Positions 46,840 to 59,119 of a stretch of 64,000 bases of DNA are shown here, piece after piece (within the stretch, counting starts at the first letter, position 1; each line of letters begins with the position of its first letter). The stretch is from Paralvinella palmiformis (taxonomy: Eukaryota > Annelida > Polychaeta > Terebellida > Alvinellidae), in assembly GCA_025642065.1 (NCBI GenBank), contig JAODUP010000165.1, positions 859,933-923,932 on the forward strand. Direction: 5' to 3'. Below the pieces are notes generated by a model. The model did no database searches and had not been told where the DNA came from. It worked only from the letters and a program-made list of their open reading frames with translations. Made by a program: the position numbers and the translations under genes.

Positions 46840-46976
46840 GATGGCATCGGGTGGAGGTCAAAAGCCCTCAATTTCAATTTAATACCCTAAACGTTAACCC
46901 TAACCCTGTGTGTACTTAGAGGGCTTACATGCCACTATATGACCTAGAAGGCTTTTGACCGGATCCCGATGGCATC
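46840..46976. mobile_element. Small inverted-repeat element (MITE-like) with telomere-like centre
   Basis: The left arm (46840-46866, gatggcatcggg...ggtcaaaagcc) and right arm (46950-46976, ggcttttgacc...cccgatggcatc) are inverted repeats of 27 bases with a few mismatches. The 83-base centre contains ttaaccctaaccct, two telomere-like units. The size and structure suit a small non-autonomous transposon. No clear target duplication was seen. Confidence 0.6.
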
Positions 46977-48105
46977 AGTTTGTGATTAATGTCAATGAAA
47001 TCACACGATACACTATTATTATTTTGATACACAACAACAACATTACATTGGAATATTTTCAAGAATTCTGTAAAATATCAGATAGAAAATGAATGGGGGT
47101 AAATAGATCCTCGAAAGTAAACTATCACAGTCGAAAGGTCTGATCACAGATCGTTTTGTGAATTATAAACACGTTCGATGTTCGTTAAGTGGAGCTGTCC
47201 TATCTTGAGATAGGTATTGATGTAGTGACAGCCCCGTTAATCTGGAGGGCACTTATATTTGGAGAATTCCCATATGACGTTATTGTTTTATATTATGTGG
47301 TGTCATTACATCACTGTTATTGCCCTCTGTTTTCCCAGCGGTTAGTGTATAACAGGGAAAGCATCGAGAAAAATAAGTCATAACTCACTCGTATCAGCTT
47401 TGAGATCAACTGGTTTCGTGACCTGACTTTCAAAGAACATTTAGAACCCTTTCATTACCACTATTGTTATTCTTATAAAGTTTTAAAATACTAGATTATT
47501 TATTTGAGCCTAAAAGTTATCTTTACTAACTAATTGGCTTTTAATAATAAAGCACTAACCCCATGGAAATGCTACACAGAAAAGTACCGGAACTTTGTTT
47601 GAACCTTCGACTCATTTAGCTTGGGTTTAATTAGTTTCAGAGCTTTCTATACAAAAAATACCTACCACTAATAGTTATATAATATTGTTAATAGGATATG
47701 GTACTTGTATGTTTTTGACTAGAAGATAACAAGCAGGCAAACGAACTAACTCGTATTTCAGTTCAATAAGTTTAACATAAAATTATAAACAAGGCACATA
47801 CTCAATACGGTGTTCAATATATTTAGATATAGCCAAATATATCTCCCTTAAACAAATAATACAAATATTATACCATGTTTTAAATAAAAAGGTATTGATT
47901 GAAACGATAGTTAGATGTACCACACTATATTATAGGTTTCTCATGCAAATTCCTGTAACAAACTTCCTTTTTATTTGAACATCAGAAATATGTATTCAAT
48001 AAGCGATATAACTTAGATACGTAATATTTAGGTTTAGTGGCATACAACAATCGAAAGTGATTAAGGTAGTAAAGTCACTTAATTAAATTACCATTTTTAT
48101 TATCA
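46977..48105. other. Non-coding, nothing recognised
   Basis: The short frame 47189-47383 has no recognisable content. Confidence 0.5.
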
Positions 48106-48109
48106 TTAA

Positions 48110-48152
<43 letters not shown>

Positions 48153-48590
48153 GCCGCTGCTGCTCATATTAATAGTAATACGAATGCTTTTATTTTTATA
48201 TAGTGTCTTAGTTAACTTGAGTAGCTCTAAGGCATTTTATATTAAAACGGGAATTATAACACTTTCTGGCATACACAGCAGAAACACATTTTAAACACTC
48301 TGGGGTATAAATATTATGAATGGGCCATTTAAATAAATTTGTTTTAAGAACCTTACAAAGTATCTTTTACCTGCTGGAAGTTTGATATAATCAGACGACT
48401 TATTCCGGAGTCTGGGAGCTAATGCCCGGAAGGATTCCTTTCCGGATTTGAGGTGTAGTCTTTTCGAACGCTGAAACATCAAAGGAGGCTCAAATCGCAA
48501 CTTTCTCCGTGTTATATAATTTTGGATCATATCGTTCAGATACAGTAGTACAATTCCACTCAGTGCATCTAAATCATAAATGAACCCAAT
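48110..48590 (-). pseudogene. 3' end of a LINE, minus strand
   Basis: On the minus strand the frame 48530-48291 reads LRFEPPLMFQRSKRLHLKSG, SFRALAPRLRNKSSDYIKLP and FVRFLKQIYLNGPF, the usual C-terminal end of a CR1/L2-like LINE ORF2 (ordinarily ending LWN-x-LP...F...LK..LF). A 3' UTR with a ctctaaggcattttata block (48224-48240; compare ctctaaggcgctttac at 1424) and a trinucleotide tail (48113-48164 on the plus strand as ACT/GCT) follow. It is truncated upstream. Confidence 0.75.
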
Positions 48591-48660
48591 ACAACTGGAA
48601 CAAAACTGGTATTATGTATTCTGTCTTGCGAGTGTGTGTTACCTGAGAGGGGGATAGATG

Positions 48661-50156
48661 CAGTGCTGGAAACAAGTTTTTGAACACTGGCTAGATTTTA
48701 TGTTTCTTCCAAATAATGCACATATTTCAGAGTGTGTACTTAATACATTGACCTGTACTGTTGTAGAAAACAAATTTGATGGGTTATTTACATTAAGATA
48801 TATAAATCATAATAGTGTAAAGAATTAATAAATAAAAAAGTGAAATAACATAATTCTTGGATGAATTAAATTAATTTAAAAAAGACGATTATGGCTATGA
48901 AACACCATTGTTTTAGGTTTCAGGTTATCAACAAAGGGAATTTAAAAAGAAGAATATTCGTATTATACATGCAAATGGCGAAGACGAGGAACATACAGTA
49001 TCCAACCCGTGTGAAGAAGCAGGTGCTCCATCAAGAGGGATGCGGCTATTGTCAGATTGCTACAAGATGCGGATGTATGCACACGACAGCTAGGATGATC
49101 ATCGAAAGATTCCAGCAGTCGGGTAGCCTGAAAGACGAACCTAAGAGTGGGCAACCCAGGTGCAGTACAGCAAGAGACGACCGTGTTCTGCTTCGCCTGT
49201 GTGGAACCGACAGGAAGAAAACAGCTCCAGAACTGAAGCGACAGTGGTCGGAGCAGTCACGGGTCCAGTGTACAGCCAGAACTGTTCGTAGTCGACTTTT
49301 GAAAAAAGCTACTGATAACGGAGAAACGAAGAAGCGCACATTGGGCAAATATTCTGTGATTAGATGAGTCCAGCTTCCAGCTATATCCAGTCCGAGCAAA
49401 TGTCAGAGTCCGAAGGAGACGTGGGGAAGAATAAGTACCTGCTTCCACTGTTGCAACTGTAAAACATGAAGGAGTAAGCATAGTGGTTTGCGGATGCATA
49501 AGTGCTGGAGGTGTGGACAGCTAACCATTTGTGAGGGGACGATGAATTCGCCCAAAACTTGTCATATTTTAGAACATCGCATTCTGCCTTTTCAATCGCC
49601 GACGTGCTCAACATTAGATCTTCCAACCGGACAATGCTCTATGCCACACTGCCAGAGCTAGCAAGACTTGAATGAACGAGCACGGAGTCCAGGTTCTAGA
49701 TTGGCCTGCACAATCTCCCGACATGAGTCCAATAGAAAATCTGTGCCGCATCAACAAGGCAGCAGTTTCTGAATGTAAACCAAGAAATATGCAATAGCTC
49801 AGGAGGTTTGTGGTCGCCGAATGGAGTAATATCATGCCAGAACAGTGCAAACGCTCTGTTGAAAACATGGCAAAGAGAATTCAGATAGTGGTGCGTGTAT
49901 GTGGCTTAGCATCCAAATTTTGACTTATGAAATATCCTAATAATGTATCATTTAATTCATATTCATTGTGGTTTGCCATCCATGGTGATTATCTTTCGTG
50001 AAAGTCTTTATACATGTTTCTTACGGTATTGGTACTTAAATGTGTTTCTTAAAGCTATCTTTTAATTTATTTTTGCAATAAATGAACAACCTTATTAAAC
50101 AAAGATTATGGAAAATAGAGACATTTACTCGGTGCTAAATTGTTTTTCCACCACTG
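48661..50156 (+). mobile_element. Tc1/mariner-type transposon with both terminal inverted repeats
   Basis: The left end cagtgctggaaacaag (48661) and right end cttgtttttccaccactg-type text (minus strand cagtggtggaaaaacaa, ending at 50156) are inverted repeats beginning CAGTG, the Tc1 hallmark. A TA follows the right end; the left flank reads TG, so the TA target duplication is broken by one change. The interior holds a single decayed transposase. The length of about 1.5 kb is normal for the group. A (GATA)n/(AT)n/(GT)n microsatellite starts directly after the right end, and a minus-strand LINE end lies just to the left. Confidence 0.88.
48975..49923 (+). pseudogene. Tc1-type transposase, multiple stops
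   Basis: From the ATG at 48975: two helix-turn-helix regions (VKKQVLHQEGCGYCQIATRC, TARMIIERFQQSGSLKD, GQPRCSTARDDRVLLRL) followed by QCTARTVRSRLLKK. The first frame ends at 49365-49367. In another frame the catalytic core follows: LDESSFQLYP (first aspartate; the TGA before it replaces a tryptophan), GCISAGGV, FQPDNALCHTA (second aspartate) and WPAQSPDMSPIENL (glutamate of the DDE triad). Stops interrupt near 49345, 49429, 49522, 49548 and 49669. All three catalytic acidic residues remain readable, so death was by stops and shifts. The end is the TGA at 49921. Confidence 0.88.
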
Positions 50157-50159
50157 TAG

Positions 50160-50181
50160 ATAGATGAATAGATAGATAGAG

Positions 50182-50278
<97 letters not shown>

Positions 50279-50325
50279 TGTGTGTCAATGTGTGTATTAG
50301 TATGTGTGTGTGTGTGTGTGTGGGG
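50160..50325. repeat. Compound (GATA)n(AT)n(GT)n microsatellite
   Basis: GATA units, two (AT)n blocks and (GT)n, ending in a G run at about 50321. Confidence 0.95.
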
Positions 50326-50654
50326 GGGTGTTTATATACATTAAGCTGAATAGTTTAGAAAAAGGAAGTATTCCTTCATCGGGATTAGAGCATGTTTCTT
50401 TAATTTTACCGATTTCCTTGCATTAAAGCCGTCTTTCATTATTTATTAATTATCCATCATGTCTTACTGACACTGAGATTAATTTAATTTTTTATCTGAG
50501 CGCAGTATATCAGTCTTTGATCCAATATTCGGTTAAAGTAAAACGAATAAAAACTAAAACATCCCCAGTTTGTATCATTTTGTATTAATCTCTTATTTGG
50601 ACGATTTCCAATAAGTGTTCTGTCTTCTGCTAGTCCCATATTCAAAGTTACGAG

Positions 50655-52470
50655 AAACTTGTTTATAAAGAGAGATTAATGACACATGATTAACTTACTG
50701 CCAATCTTCATATTAGGTCATTGTTAAACGCGCCATTTACTTCTATATAAATATATCATTTTGTATGAAGACATTAAATGTAGCAATATTATCAAAGTTA
50801 CAACAGCTCCATACTATCAAACATCTGTTTCAATAAAACGTGGTTACAGAATAACAGGTGGTGTATGGTAATGCCGACAAAATCTACTTCTATGTGTTGA
50901 CTTGTTTACTGCTACTATGCGTATACATATCTCTAGGGATCCGTGTATATTTACTGTGGGATAATATTCCCATTACCAAATCTATGACAACAGTTAGAGC
51001 ACCGTGATTCAAAACTCCAGGTTAAGGTTCAAACCTGTTTTTCTGGGATGTTTCCCTACGGAGTTGCCCCCTAACTCTACGTTCCTTATGAAAACAGTGA
51101 TGAGATGAGGCTGAACACGACACTCGTGCATTAACTTGTCCTCTCACACATCACTCACTAATCCACCCACTCATTCATTTACTCTGATGATGATGGCTAG
51201 CCTATACCAGCACATGTATTGGGCAAAGATTGACGAACTTTTAATTATGACTGGTCTCAAACCAATTAGCGTTAATTAGTCGTATAAGGCTAATTATTTC
51301 AAGATGCATTTATTACCCATTCACCACATTATACCAGCTCCCAGAGAAGCCACCTTATGTATATTAGGAACATTCATCACCTACAGCAAATATCAAGTCG
51401 TCTAAATAATTTCGGTGTAGACAAATATATTTGGACTTCTAATAAAATATCGGCGTAGATAGAAGTAATATGAACAATTAATCAATGCGATACAGAGGCG
51501 GGGGATAGAGAGCGTAAAGAATGATCTCTTCTCCGGGTGGATGAGTCCTACTGTCATGCATGCAATATCGAGTAAGGTCTTACAGATGATTTCAGAATAT
51601 TGAATCCGGTTGACATGAGTAAAAGAAAACTCCCTTACGAGCGATGGTCACAATAATGTAACAGTATGCAACAATAAGTTGTTATGGACATACTTAGAGT
51701 TGAATCCGATGGTAGAGTATCTGGATCATGGAAAATTAAATCTCGACTGTAGAATAATACATTTATTGTTTAATATGTATACGGGTTTGAATACTGTATG
51801 AAGAGTCAGTGACACAGCGACTTACAAACTGAATGACATCTAACCATCTGAACGTACAATATCTAAATGATTCATATGAAGATTGAACACAATAACTCAG
51901 TCAAATAACGTCTCTTCCTAAAGGTTTTGCTGTGTTACAACCCCCCCCAAAAAAAAAACCCCAACAACAACAACACAACAGCAACAACAAATAAAACAGA
52001 ACCATCAATAGTCCTAGAGCCAGAATATAAGGATTATCAACTGTGATAATGACTATGTAATAAGATCTCTCTGTTAATCGGAATGTTTACAATGCACTCA
52101 GCTTAGGGTATTAATTATTTCTATCGGCAAATTCATTTGACATTGCAAATTTTCATACAAATGCACACTGATTGTTTATGCTGTGAGTCGTGTTGAGTTG
52201 GAACTGTTAGGTAATGGTTGTGACCATCACATATATTACTATATATGACATAATCCCAACAGAGGATATAGTCTGTGGACATTTTTAATAGTAATGCTTT
52301 GGTTAAGTCACATCATTCTACAGCCTGGTCAGACACCAGCAAACTCATTTTGGATTCCAGGCATTTTCTCCCTATAATAATTGTATTAACGTGTTGTTGT
52401 GTTACACTAAATGCAACATATTATTATTATTATAGGTCATATTTATGCTTAATAGTTGTATAGATTACCA
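50655..52470 (+). repeat. Long diverged duplicated segment, copy E
   Basis: Aligns in the same orientation with 57975-59110. Anchors in order: ttataaagagaga (50668 / ctataaagagaga 57986), cttcatatta (50706 / 58030), acagctcc (50803 / 58127), gtatacatatct (50921 / 58251), aactccaggttaaggtt (51015 / 58335 as cctccaggctaaggtt), aatatcaag (51388 / 58594), gaacaattaatca (51472 / 58728), cagaggcgggggatagagag-like (51493 / 58747), gtggatgagtc (51537 / 58797) and cagacac/cagacat with tttctccct (52330 / 58961). No reading frame is shared. Confidence 0.7.
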
Positions 52471-52974
52471 GATAGTAATCGTCAGCCAAACGTTTAGTTT
52501 GGTAACTAACATGATACATGACTTGATCCTCCCAAGGGTGGATCCTTTTCTGTCTATGACCAAGACCTTGACAATATACTTACTTGAATTTACTCACATG
52601 TCACTATCTTGCTTCAAGAAGAATAATCTCTCTTTTGTCAGCAATATAAATTCTTTAAGTATAGCTATCCGCCAAACGCAATTCTCTTAACAGTAAGTGA
52701 ATGGTTACGGCCAGATGAACACTTTACTTAGGTAAGGGAATTGAAGACTACTCACTGCCGTAATGCCATTAACACTTAACCGTAATGTAGATATTGAGAA
52801 ACATCTATCAATCTGAATTTTAAGACATTATTACAATCAGTAGGATAATTTAGACATTATCTTCCTTTTATTGAAATAAAGGCCCCTTTTGAAGTTAATA
52901 TAGATTTAGTGAACTTACTACAATGAATTAACGAGTGAGTCAATCACACCTAATAGATAAAACCATTAGTTTCA

Positions 52975-53035
52975 GAGAGAGCGAGAGAGAGAGAGAGAGA
53001 GAGAGGAGGGGGGGGGGGTAAGAGAGAGGGAGGGA
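52975..53035. repeat. (GA)n with poly-G run
   Basis: GA tract followed by a G run at about 53009-53019. Confidence 0.95.
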
Positions 53036-53150
53036 CAACGATTTAATTTGTGTTATTCTGAAATACATTTAACCGACAAAAAGTAACAATATTCAATCTG
53101 GTATCCATTTAAACTCACTCATTTAGCCATACATACACTTATGCAGCTTT

Positions 53151-53154
<4 letters not shown>

Positions 53155-53216
<62 letters not shown>

Positions 53217-53391
53217 CACACACACACACACACACACACATACATACATACATACATACATACATACATACACATACACAAACACACACACACACACATA
53301 CACACACAAACACACACAAACACACACATACACATACACACATACACATATACACATATACACACATAATATATATATATATATATATATC
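53155..53391. repeat. (CA)n/(CATA)n/(AT)n microsatellite
   Basis: Pure CA to about 53240, CATA units to 53270, mixed CA-rich text, then AT to 53391. Confidence 0.97.
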
Positions 53392-53399
53392 TGTTATCT

Positions 53400-53990
53400 A
53401 TATTTTGATAACAAAGACTTGGACCTCAACGAGCTAAACCAGACATTTACAAACCACTGATATTAGTAAAGCTTCTGTGTTGTGCCAATTCCTCTTACAA
53501 AATTTATTATTCTTTCATGAAAGTCCTTGGCTGGGCGTGACTGTGTCCAGTGAAGTGGCCCGTCTGTATATTTGTTTTAAAATGAACGGTTATCTGGGAA
53601 TATGTAAATTGACACGTGTATTCTGTCACTAATAATATTACATTTTGCTTCGCGTACATCAATTAATGTCATTACCATCGTATTATTATTTTTATTATTA
53701 TGATTATTACTATTATTATTAGTATTAATATTAAATTGCTTTTATTTATAAGAAACATAGCACAAGTGTTCATACATTTTACTTTCAAAATATTGTGAAT
53801 GTACAACATTTAAGTAATTCCTTCTGACCCTACACTAGTGAGACACTACGTCATGGCGCCCTAGATAGATAGATACCATTCACATTTCTATGTACATCGT
53901 GTAAAGGATCATTAATATTGGTAATGAGTAACAGTAATAACCACTATAGTTATATTGGTATACGTTGCCAGACAATATCCCCCTCCCAAA
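53400..53990. other. Non-coding; (ATT)n-rich patch at 53682-53735
   Basis: Only the imperfect ATT patch is identifiable. Confidence 0.6.
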
Positions 53991-54420
53991 CACTTAACAT
54001 GGTTTATCAACAATGTCCTTGGCTCGAATATTGACTGAGTTAACAATTCTCTCCCTACTGGGCTCATATCTTTGTATCGTATCTAGTTTTTGATTGGCTA
54101 CTTGCCCAAGACCTTGGCCTAGTACAGAACCGAGTACTTCAGAACGTCTTCAGTTCTTATTATAGATCCGTGATTTTGTCAGTAAATATTAAATAGTTGT
54201 AACATATGTCTCCTGGTAACACTTTTAATAAACAGAAACTCTCAATTAATCTAGAAGCGATCGGTATGTACAGAAATGATAGATAATAGCTTTGACAAAG
54301 GAATAATGACATCCAAATCAGGGATATAATATCATGATACAGCTAAAAGGAGTAGCCTACGGTGATTTTATGAACTATTGCTTATTAAATGAAAAGCTCT
54401 AGTAAGGATGTTGCTACATA

Positions 54421-54960
54421 TACTGATAGTGATGCGGTTTAATCTACCTATTAAAGACACCTACTTATGTTAACCATCACTTAGGGAATGGCCATGGCAT
54501 GCAGATATTTGTTTCGGGTGAGGAACACTCTGCATTGTTATAAAGGCACTGATAATTCACTATATAATAGATAGGTAGAAATCTCAGGAACAGGCATTAA
54601 GATTGTTAATGTGTCGATTAAGGTTACATATCAAATACTTTTGATGATATTTTTATTAAAACCTAAATCAAATGTAAGGATATTTTACATCAGAGATATG
54701 ACATAAGGTTATGAGGGACTGATAGAAGGTGAATATAAAAGTTACCTTGTATTCAAGTTGATCAAAGTAACTACCCGGTTGGTGATTTTCAAACATACAA
54801 ATGGAAATTTATAAACCATGGAAGTGTTATAGGTACTGCGAATATAGGTATGGGTTCTAGGTTAATTTTGTTTGGTAAGATTGTCAATTACTGAATAATT
54901 CAACCTAGAAATATCAAATTGTTGTTGACTACAAGAAATCGTTATATCACATATTTGTTT
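54421..54960. other. Non-coding, nothing recognised
   Basis: No supported feature. Confidence 0.5.
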
Positions 54961-54967
54961 AGTGTAT

Positions 54968-55250
54968 CTCATATTTTCCGCTTTTTGTACGTAGCCTGCA
55001 TGTAGCCGCTTTCCTGTGGGCGTGACATATTTGTCGCGTACGAAAAGCGAATTAGCTGGTTCCCACAGGCTGATGAGTAGACCAGACACATGCTTAGGTA
55101 TACGCACACATTTATCAATATGTGGAGGTATGGAACATTTTATTTTTAGATTAATGTATGTATAGTTGTATTTAGATTTATGGAGGTAGGTTTAGAAGGA
55201 TGTTTATATATGTTGATGCTCTGTGCCTGTTGCCTCTTACTATGTACCCT
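54968..55250 (-). mobile_element. Repeat family R, copy 3, minus strand
   Basis: Nearly identical to 28990-29270 on the opposite strand; differences visible by eye are few (for example ctggttcccac versus the partner's gtggggaccag). It diverges abruptly at about 54982 after aagcggaa, so the 3' part seen in the 29- and 45-kb copies is missing. A pure (CA)n tract abuts its 5' side (55251-55357), the same arrangement as in the other copies. The low divergence implies recent activity or gene conversion. Confidence 0.8.
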
Positions 55251-55343
<93 letters not shown>

Positions 55344-55357
55344 ACACACACACACAA
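55251..55357. repeat. (CA)n microsatellite
   Basis: About 50 CA units with one TACA interruption. Confidence 0.98.
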
Positions 55358-57590
55358 CAAAGTGTCAACAGAGAGGACGGATTAATTAGATACCATATCT
55401 GACTACCTAATTTCCCTTTCCCTTGGTCATATTTCCTAGGCTGAGTTAAAACAAATAAATTACCCAGTTTTTCAAAGCACAGGAGACATAAAGTAATGTC
55501 TAGCTTAAAAACATCATCGCGACTGTTCTTTAATAGAAATAGCCACTGAAGCCAAATAGTAAGGTTTATAACAAAAACCATTATAAATATGAGTCAAACT
55601 TAATGATTATTCAAGACAAATGGTGGGTATCGCCAAATATATAACTGGGGAGGCTTCACGGTATTTATTATAAAATAATTAAATATTACATTTGTAACAG
55701 AACCTTAAATGTCTACATATTAAATTAGGGATCCATCTAATTCTTTTTTAAATTCTTCAGAATAGAATAATCTGCTTCATCGACAAAAACCTTGACCTCA
55801 GAATTTGCCTTTATAATTACTGGCCAAATGGCTTCTACTCTTTACCTGGTTTTAGAGACATAAATGTTATCTACCTATGACAAGTACCAAGTAAAACGTA
55901 TCAAATCATAATTTAGGCAAAGGGAATTATGCCAAATAATTTGTATATATCTTTTCTATGAAATTAATTCAATAATGACATGTAAACAGTTGATAATTCT
56001 ATGAGTAAAATATCAAAAGTTCGCAATAAATTTGATTTTTAATGTATTAAATTAACATACAATTTTGGAAATGGACGTCGTCGACTACTTCCGACTGTTT
56101 TCTTAAAACAGAAAGTTAGTACAGAATTTGTTTTATATTAATATCCATATATCATATATAAATTAATATTGACCTCCTTCCGGTGTGAAATATTGATTAT
56201 ATTATGAAACATTTTCCATTTTATATTGCGTCCTTCCCTCTAGACAATATTGTTTTACAAACTCATTATTCCCTTTGATGAATTATTTATATACTTAAGA
56301 TAATCCATCCATTATATCATGTTATGCTATAATAAGCAGTGATTTAAACTTTAATTTATATAGTAAGTTTGACCTTGAAACTCTTAGGTTTTGCAATATA
56401 TTAGATTTCCATTAGATAATCCAGGATCTGAATGGTGCAACTCCCAAAGGAGGTCACAAACTCCATTTTATTCATCACTACAAACTCGAGCTCCATCTTG
56501 GTTAGAGCTGTGACATCTGACTCAGTTGTAACGAAAGTAAATCCTTCAGCCAATATCTGGCTGCATAGTTCATCAATAATTTTAATAATTAATTTTATAG
56601 GCATCCCAACCAATGAATTTAGATGATGAATCAGTTGATGAACTAAAATAAGGCCTATGAGAAAGATATTCAAACTTTCAATAGTACTCATGCACCATCG
56701 TTTGCGAATTTATTTACCTTGATACCACGAAGCTCCTTGGTACACCGATAAGTTTAGATTCTGCAAAGAAAATTGGAGGAAAACAAAAGGAATATGGCCT
56801 CTAGTTTCCCTAACAATTCACTTTGAAATAAACAAGAAACTTTGTAAAACATTGCTATTCGAGGAGAATAACTGTTTCTATTCAACTTGATAGAGGAATG
56901 CGGAACAAAACTGGAAAGGCAATAATTCAAATGTAAATCTATTGCATTTTTACCTCTGCTGATCTTTTGGTAGATAAGTTCAGAAATTTGTTTACGACAA
57001 AAATAATAATCATGTGGAATAATATCGGTTATGATTCTTCGGATAATACCAGCACAATATCGCCTTGAATGCTTATATTATGATTAATGCCAAAGTGATC
57101 GAGATGTTTCGACCAGCTTCGGTGTTTGAGGTCAAGGAGATAATCACCAAGTCTCCGAACAAAGTCTTGTGACTTAGACTCACTGCTTATTTGGCTTTGA
57201 AGATATGTGCTAATCACCTTCTGACACCAATAAACATCCATTATAAATATTCCAATGGTTAACTCTGTTGCTCAATAGATCTGGTTTGGATAAGGAAAAT
57301 ATGAAGAATTATCATCCTAAATCAAAAGTTTTTCATTTCCAAAGTTATTGAAATGATAGCAATAAGGCATACTTAGAGGTATCAAGGATACATAGAGGAG
57401 TACTCGGAGTATAAGAACTTCCACGACTGTTTTGAATCGTTTTATTGTATACGTCATACAACAGAAGATGAAATTGCATAATCACTTTGAAGACGCTTTT
57501 GATAACCTGCATTCATTATTCTTGTTTAATCTACATTTGATGTAATGAAGAAATGATGTAATGAAGAAGAAACATACATTACTTTAATCC
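55358..57590. other. Mostly non-coding; two unrecognised minus-strand frames
   Basis: Minus-strand frames at 56691-56401 (96 codons, IKIIDELCSQILAEGFTFVT...ALTKMELEFVVMN) and 57241-57029 (70 codons, MDVYWCQKVISTYLQSQ...) have normal-looking amino-acid composition and ATG starts. I recognise neither and see no splice or promoter context. They may be relics of an unidentified element or gene, or chance. Confidence 0.3.
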
Positions 57591-57870
57591 AAGCTCTTAT
57601 CATATTTTGACTGGACTATGGCAACGCGTTGTTTAGTAATACCCACTTCTCTGACAAACCGACCACAGCGAGTACAGAACTCTCAAAAGGGAACATTAAG
57701 CACCAGCTTTCCCAGCTCCACACACTTCATATACGTTTCATTTCACTAAGCAAGATGCCGTTTAACACGTTGAAAGTACTAAGTGGAACAGCACCTCTGC
57801 ATATAGCCAATATAATCGAAAATTATATACCAGTGAGGATGCAGCGATATAACACTTTTTCTTTTTTTGA
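57590..57870 (+). pseudogene. LINE reverse transcriptase C-terminal fragment
   Basis: The sequence at 57606-57640 can be read DYGNALF, and 57629-57870 reads LSQLHTLHIRFISLSKMPFN, TLKVLSGTAPLHIANIIENY and IPVRMQRY. LDYGN(A)L...L..LHWLP...RI..K......K.L.G.AP.YI...I..Y.P...LR is the region after the reverse transcriptase in CR1/L2-like LINEs. Shifted frames at the start and divergence show decay. The later part of the open frame (to 58003) lies in duplicated segment F and is not LINE. Confidence 0.65.
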
Positions 57871-57974
57871 TGATGTAAACAGCTACACAACAATACTCAG
57901 TATACTTATCTATAAATATATATTTGTACTATGTGACCCAAAACATGTTCAAATTACATTACACGAATCAAATA

Positions 57975-59110
57975 TAACAACCTTCTCTATAAAGAGAGAA
58001 TAATGTTATATGATTAATCTAATACCAACCTTCATATTAAGTCATAACGATATTTCTCAACTGTTTCTGTGTAACAAACTCAGTGTATTTGAAGATAATA
58101 ATTGGAGCATTAATGTCTAAGTGACAGCAGCTCCATATGTATCAAGTATTGTATTCAGTAAAACACAATTAACAGGTGTTGTTATGCGTAAAAGTGTGGC
58201 CATAGGAAAAATATCATTAATGGTATGTTGGGTGGTGTACTGGTGTTATATGTATACACATCTTTAGATATCCATGAACAATTATATGGAATAACCAAAT
58301 CCATCCCAACGGCTAGAGTAGTGTGATGTAAACCTCCAGGCTAAGGTTAAACTGGAAGCCTTAACCTGCCCACTCACTGACCTACCCACTGACCTAGTCA
58401 CTGACCTAGTCACTGACCTACTCACTGACCTACTCACTGACCTACTCTCCTGACAATGTCTAGCAGATACTAATACACTAAATATTAATTATTACCGGTT
58501 AACATACCGATTGTTAATCAGTCATTTACGACACTTTCTGTCTAGATAGATTGATTGATTAGGCATTCATCGCGACATTATGTGATATTGACACAAATAT
58601 CAAGCTGTCTCTAGCCTACTGACTAGCTGTCTTCAACGTCTCCAGACAGTCGTTTTAACTCTTCTGTGTCCTAGACAACTATTTTTAGACGTTTGATGAA
58701 TCATCGCTGTAGCTGCAAGTAATACGAACAATTAATCATCTTGACACAGAGACGGAGGATGAAGAGCTTGCCTAACCCACAACTCTCTCTTCCGTGTCGA
58801 TGAGTCATATTGATTGAGGTATGTTGTTTGCAGCCACATAGAATTATGACGCATTGGACATCTTATAATCCTAGAATTTTGGCATTATCAATTTTAGTTC
58901 GCGTCTGATGCACATGTAAATTTCCCTACTGTTCGTTAACGAAGCACAATTTCCCTAGTCAGACATGTTTATGGCTCTCTGGTTTTGAATTCCACACACT
59001 TTCTCCCTCCGTTCAAGATATCAATTAACAGGATGTGATGTTATTCGAAATATAACTGCTTATTATTTCGCTTAAGTGCCAATCGTGTTAAGTCCTAATA
59101 ATAGGAACAA
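57975..59110 (+). repeat. Long diverged duplicated segment, copy F (first part)
   Basis: Direct-orientation partner of 50655-52400. The homology pauses at about 59110, where a LINE is inserted, and seems to resume after 60360. Confidence 0.65.
58375..58446 (+). repeat. 12-bp minisatellite, six units
   Basis: Unit cactgacctact with variants acctacc and acctagt. The partner segment at about 51140-51180 has only loosely similar cactcac words. Confidence 0.95.
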
Positions 59111-59119
59111 CTTCACTAT

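Larger units (their letters stand above)
52480..54420 (+). repeat. Long diverged duplicated segment, copy D
   Basis: Partner of 22867-26420 (see that entry). It continues directly from segment E. The central part is replaced by microsatellites (52975-53395). Confidence 0.65.

Noticed and set aside
53139..53437. Multiple cysteine/valine and histidine/threonine frames
   Set aside because: Artefacts of the CA/CATA microsatellite; the same applies at 4262-4534, 30642-30992 and 55146-55581.
57870..58003. Continuation of the LINE frame after 57870
   Set aside because: This part belongs to the duplicated segment F and does not match LINE C-termini.
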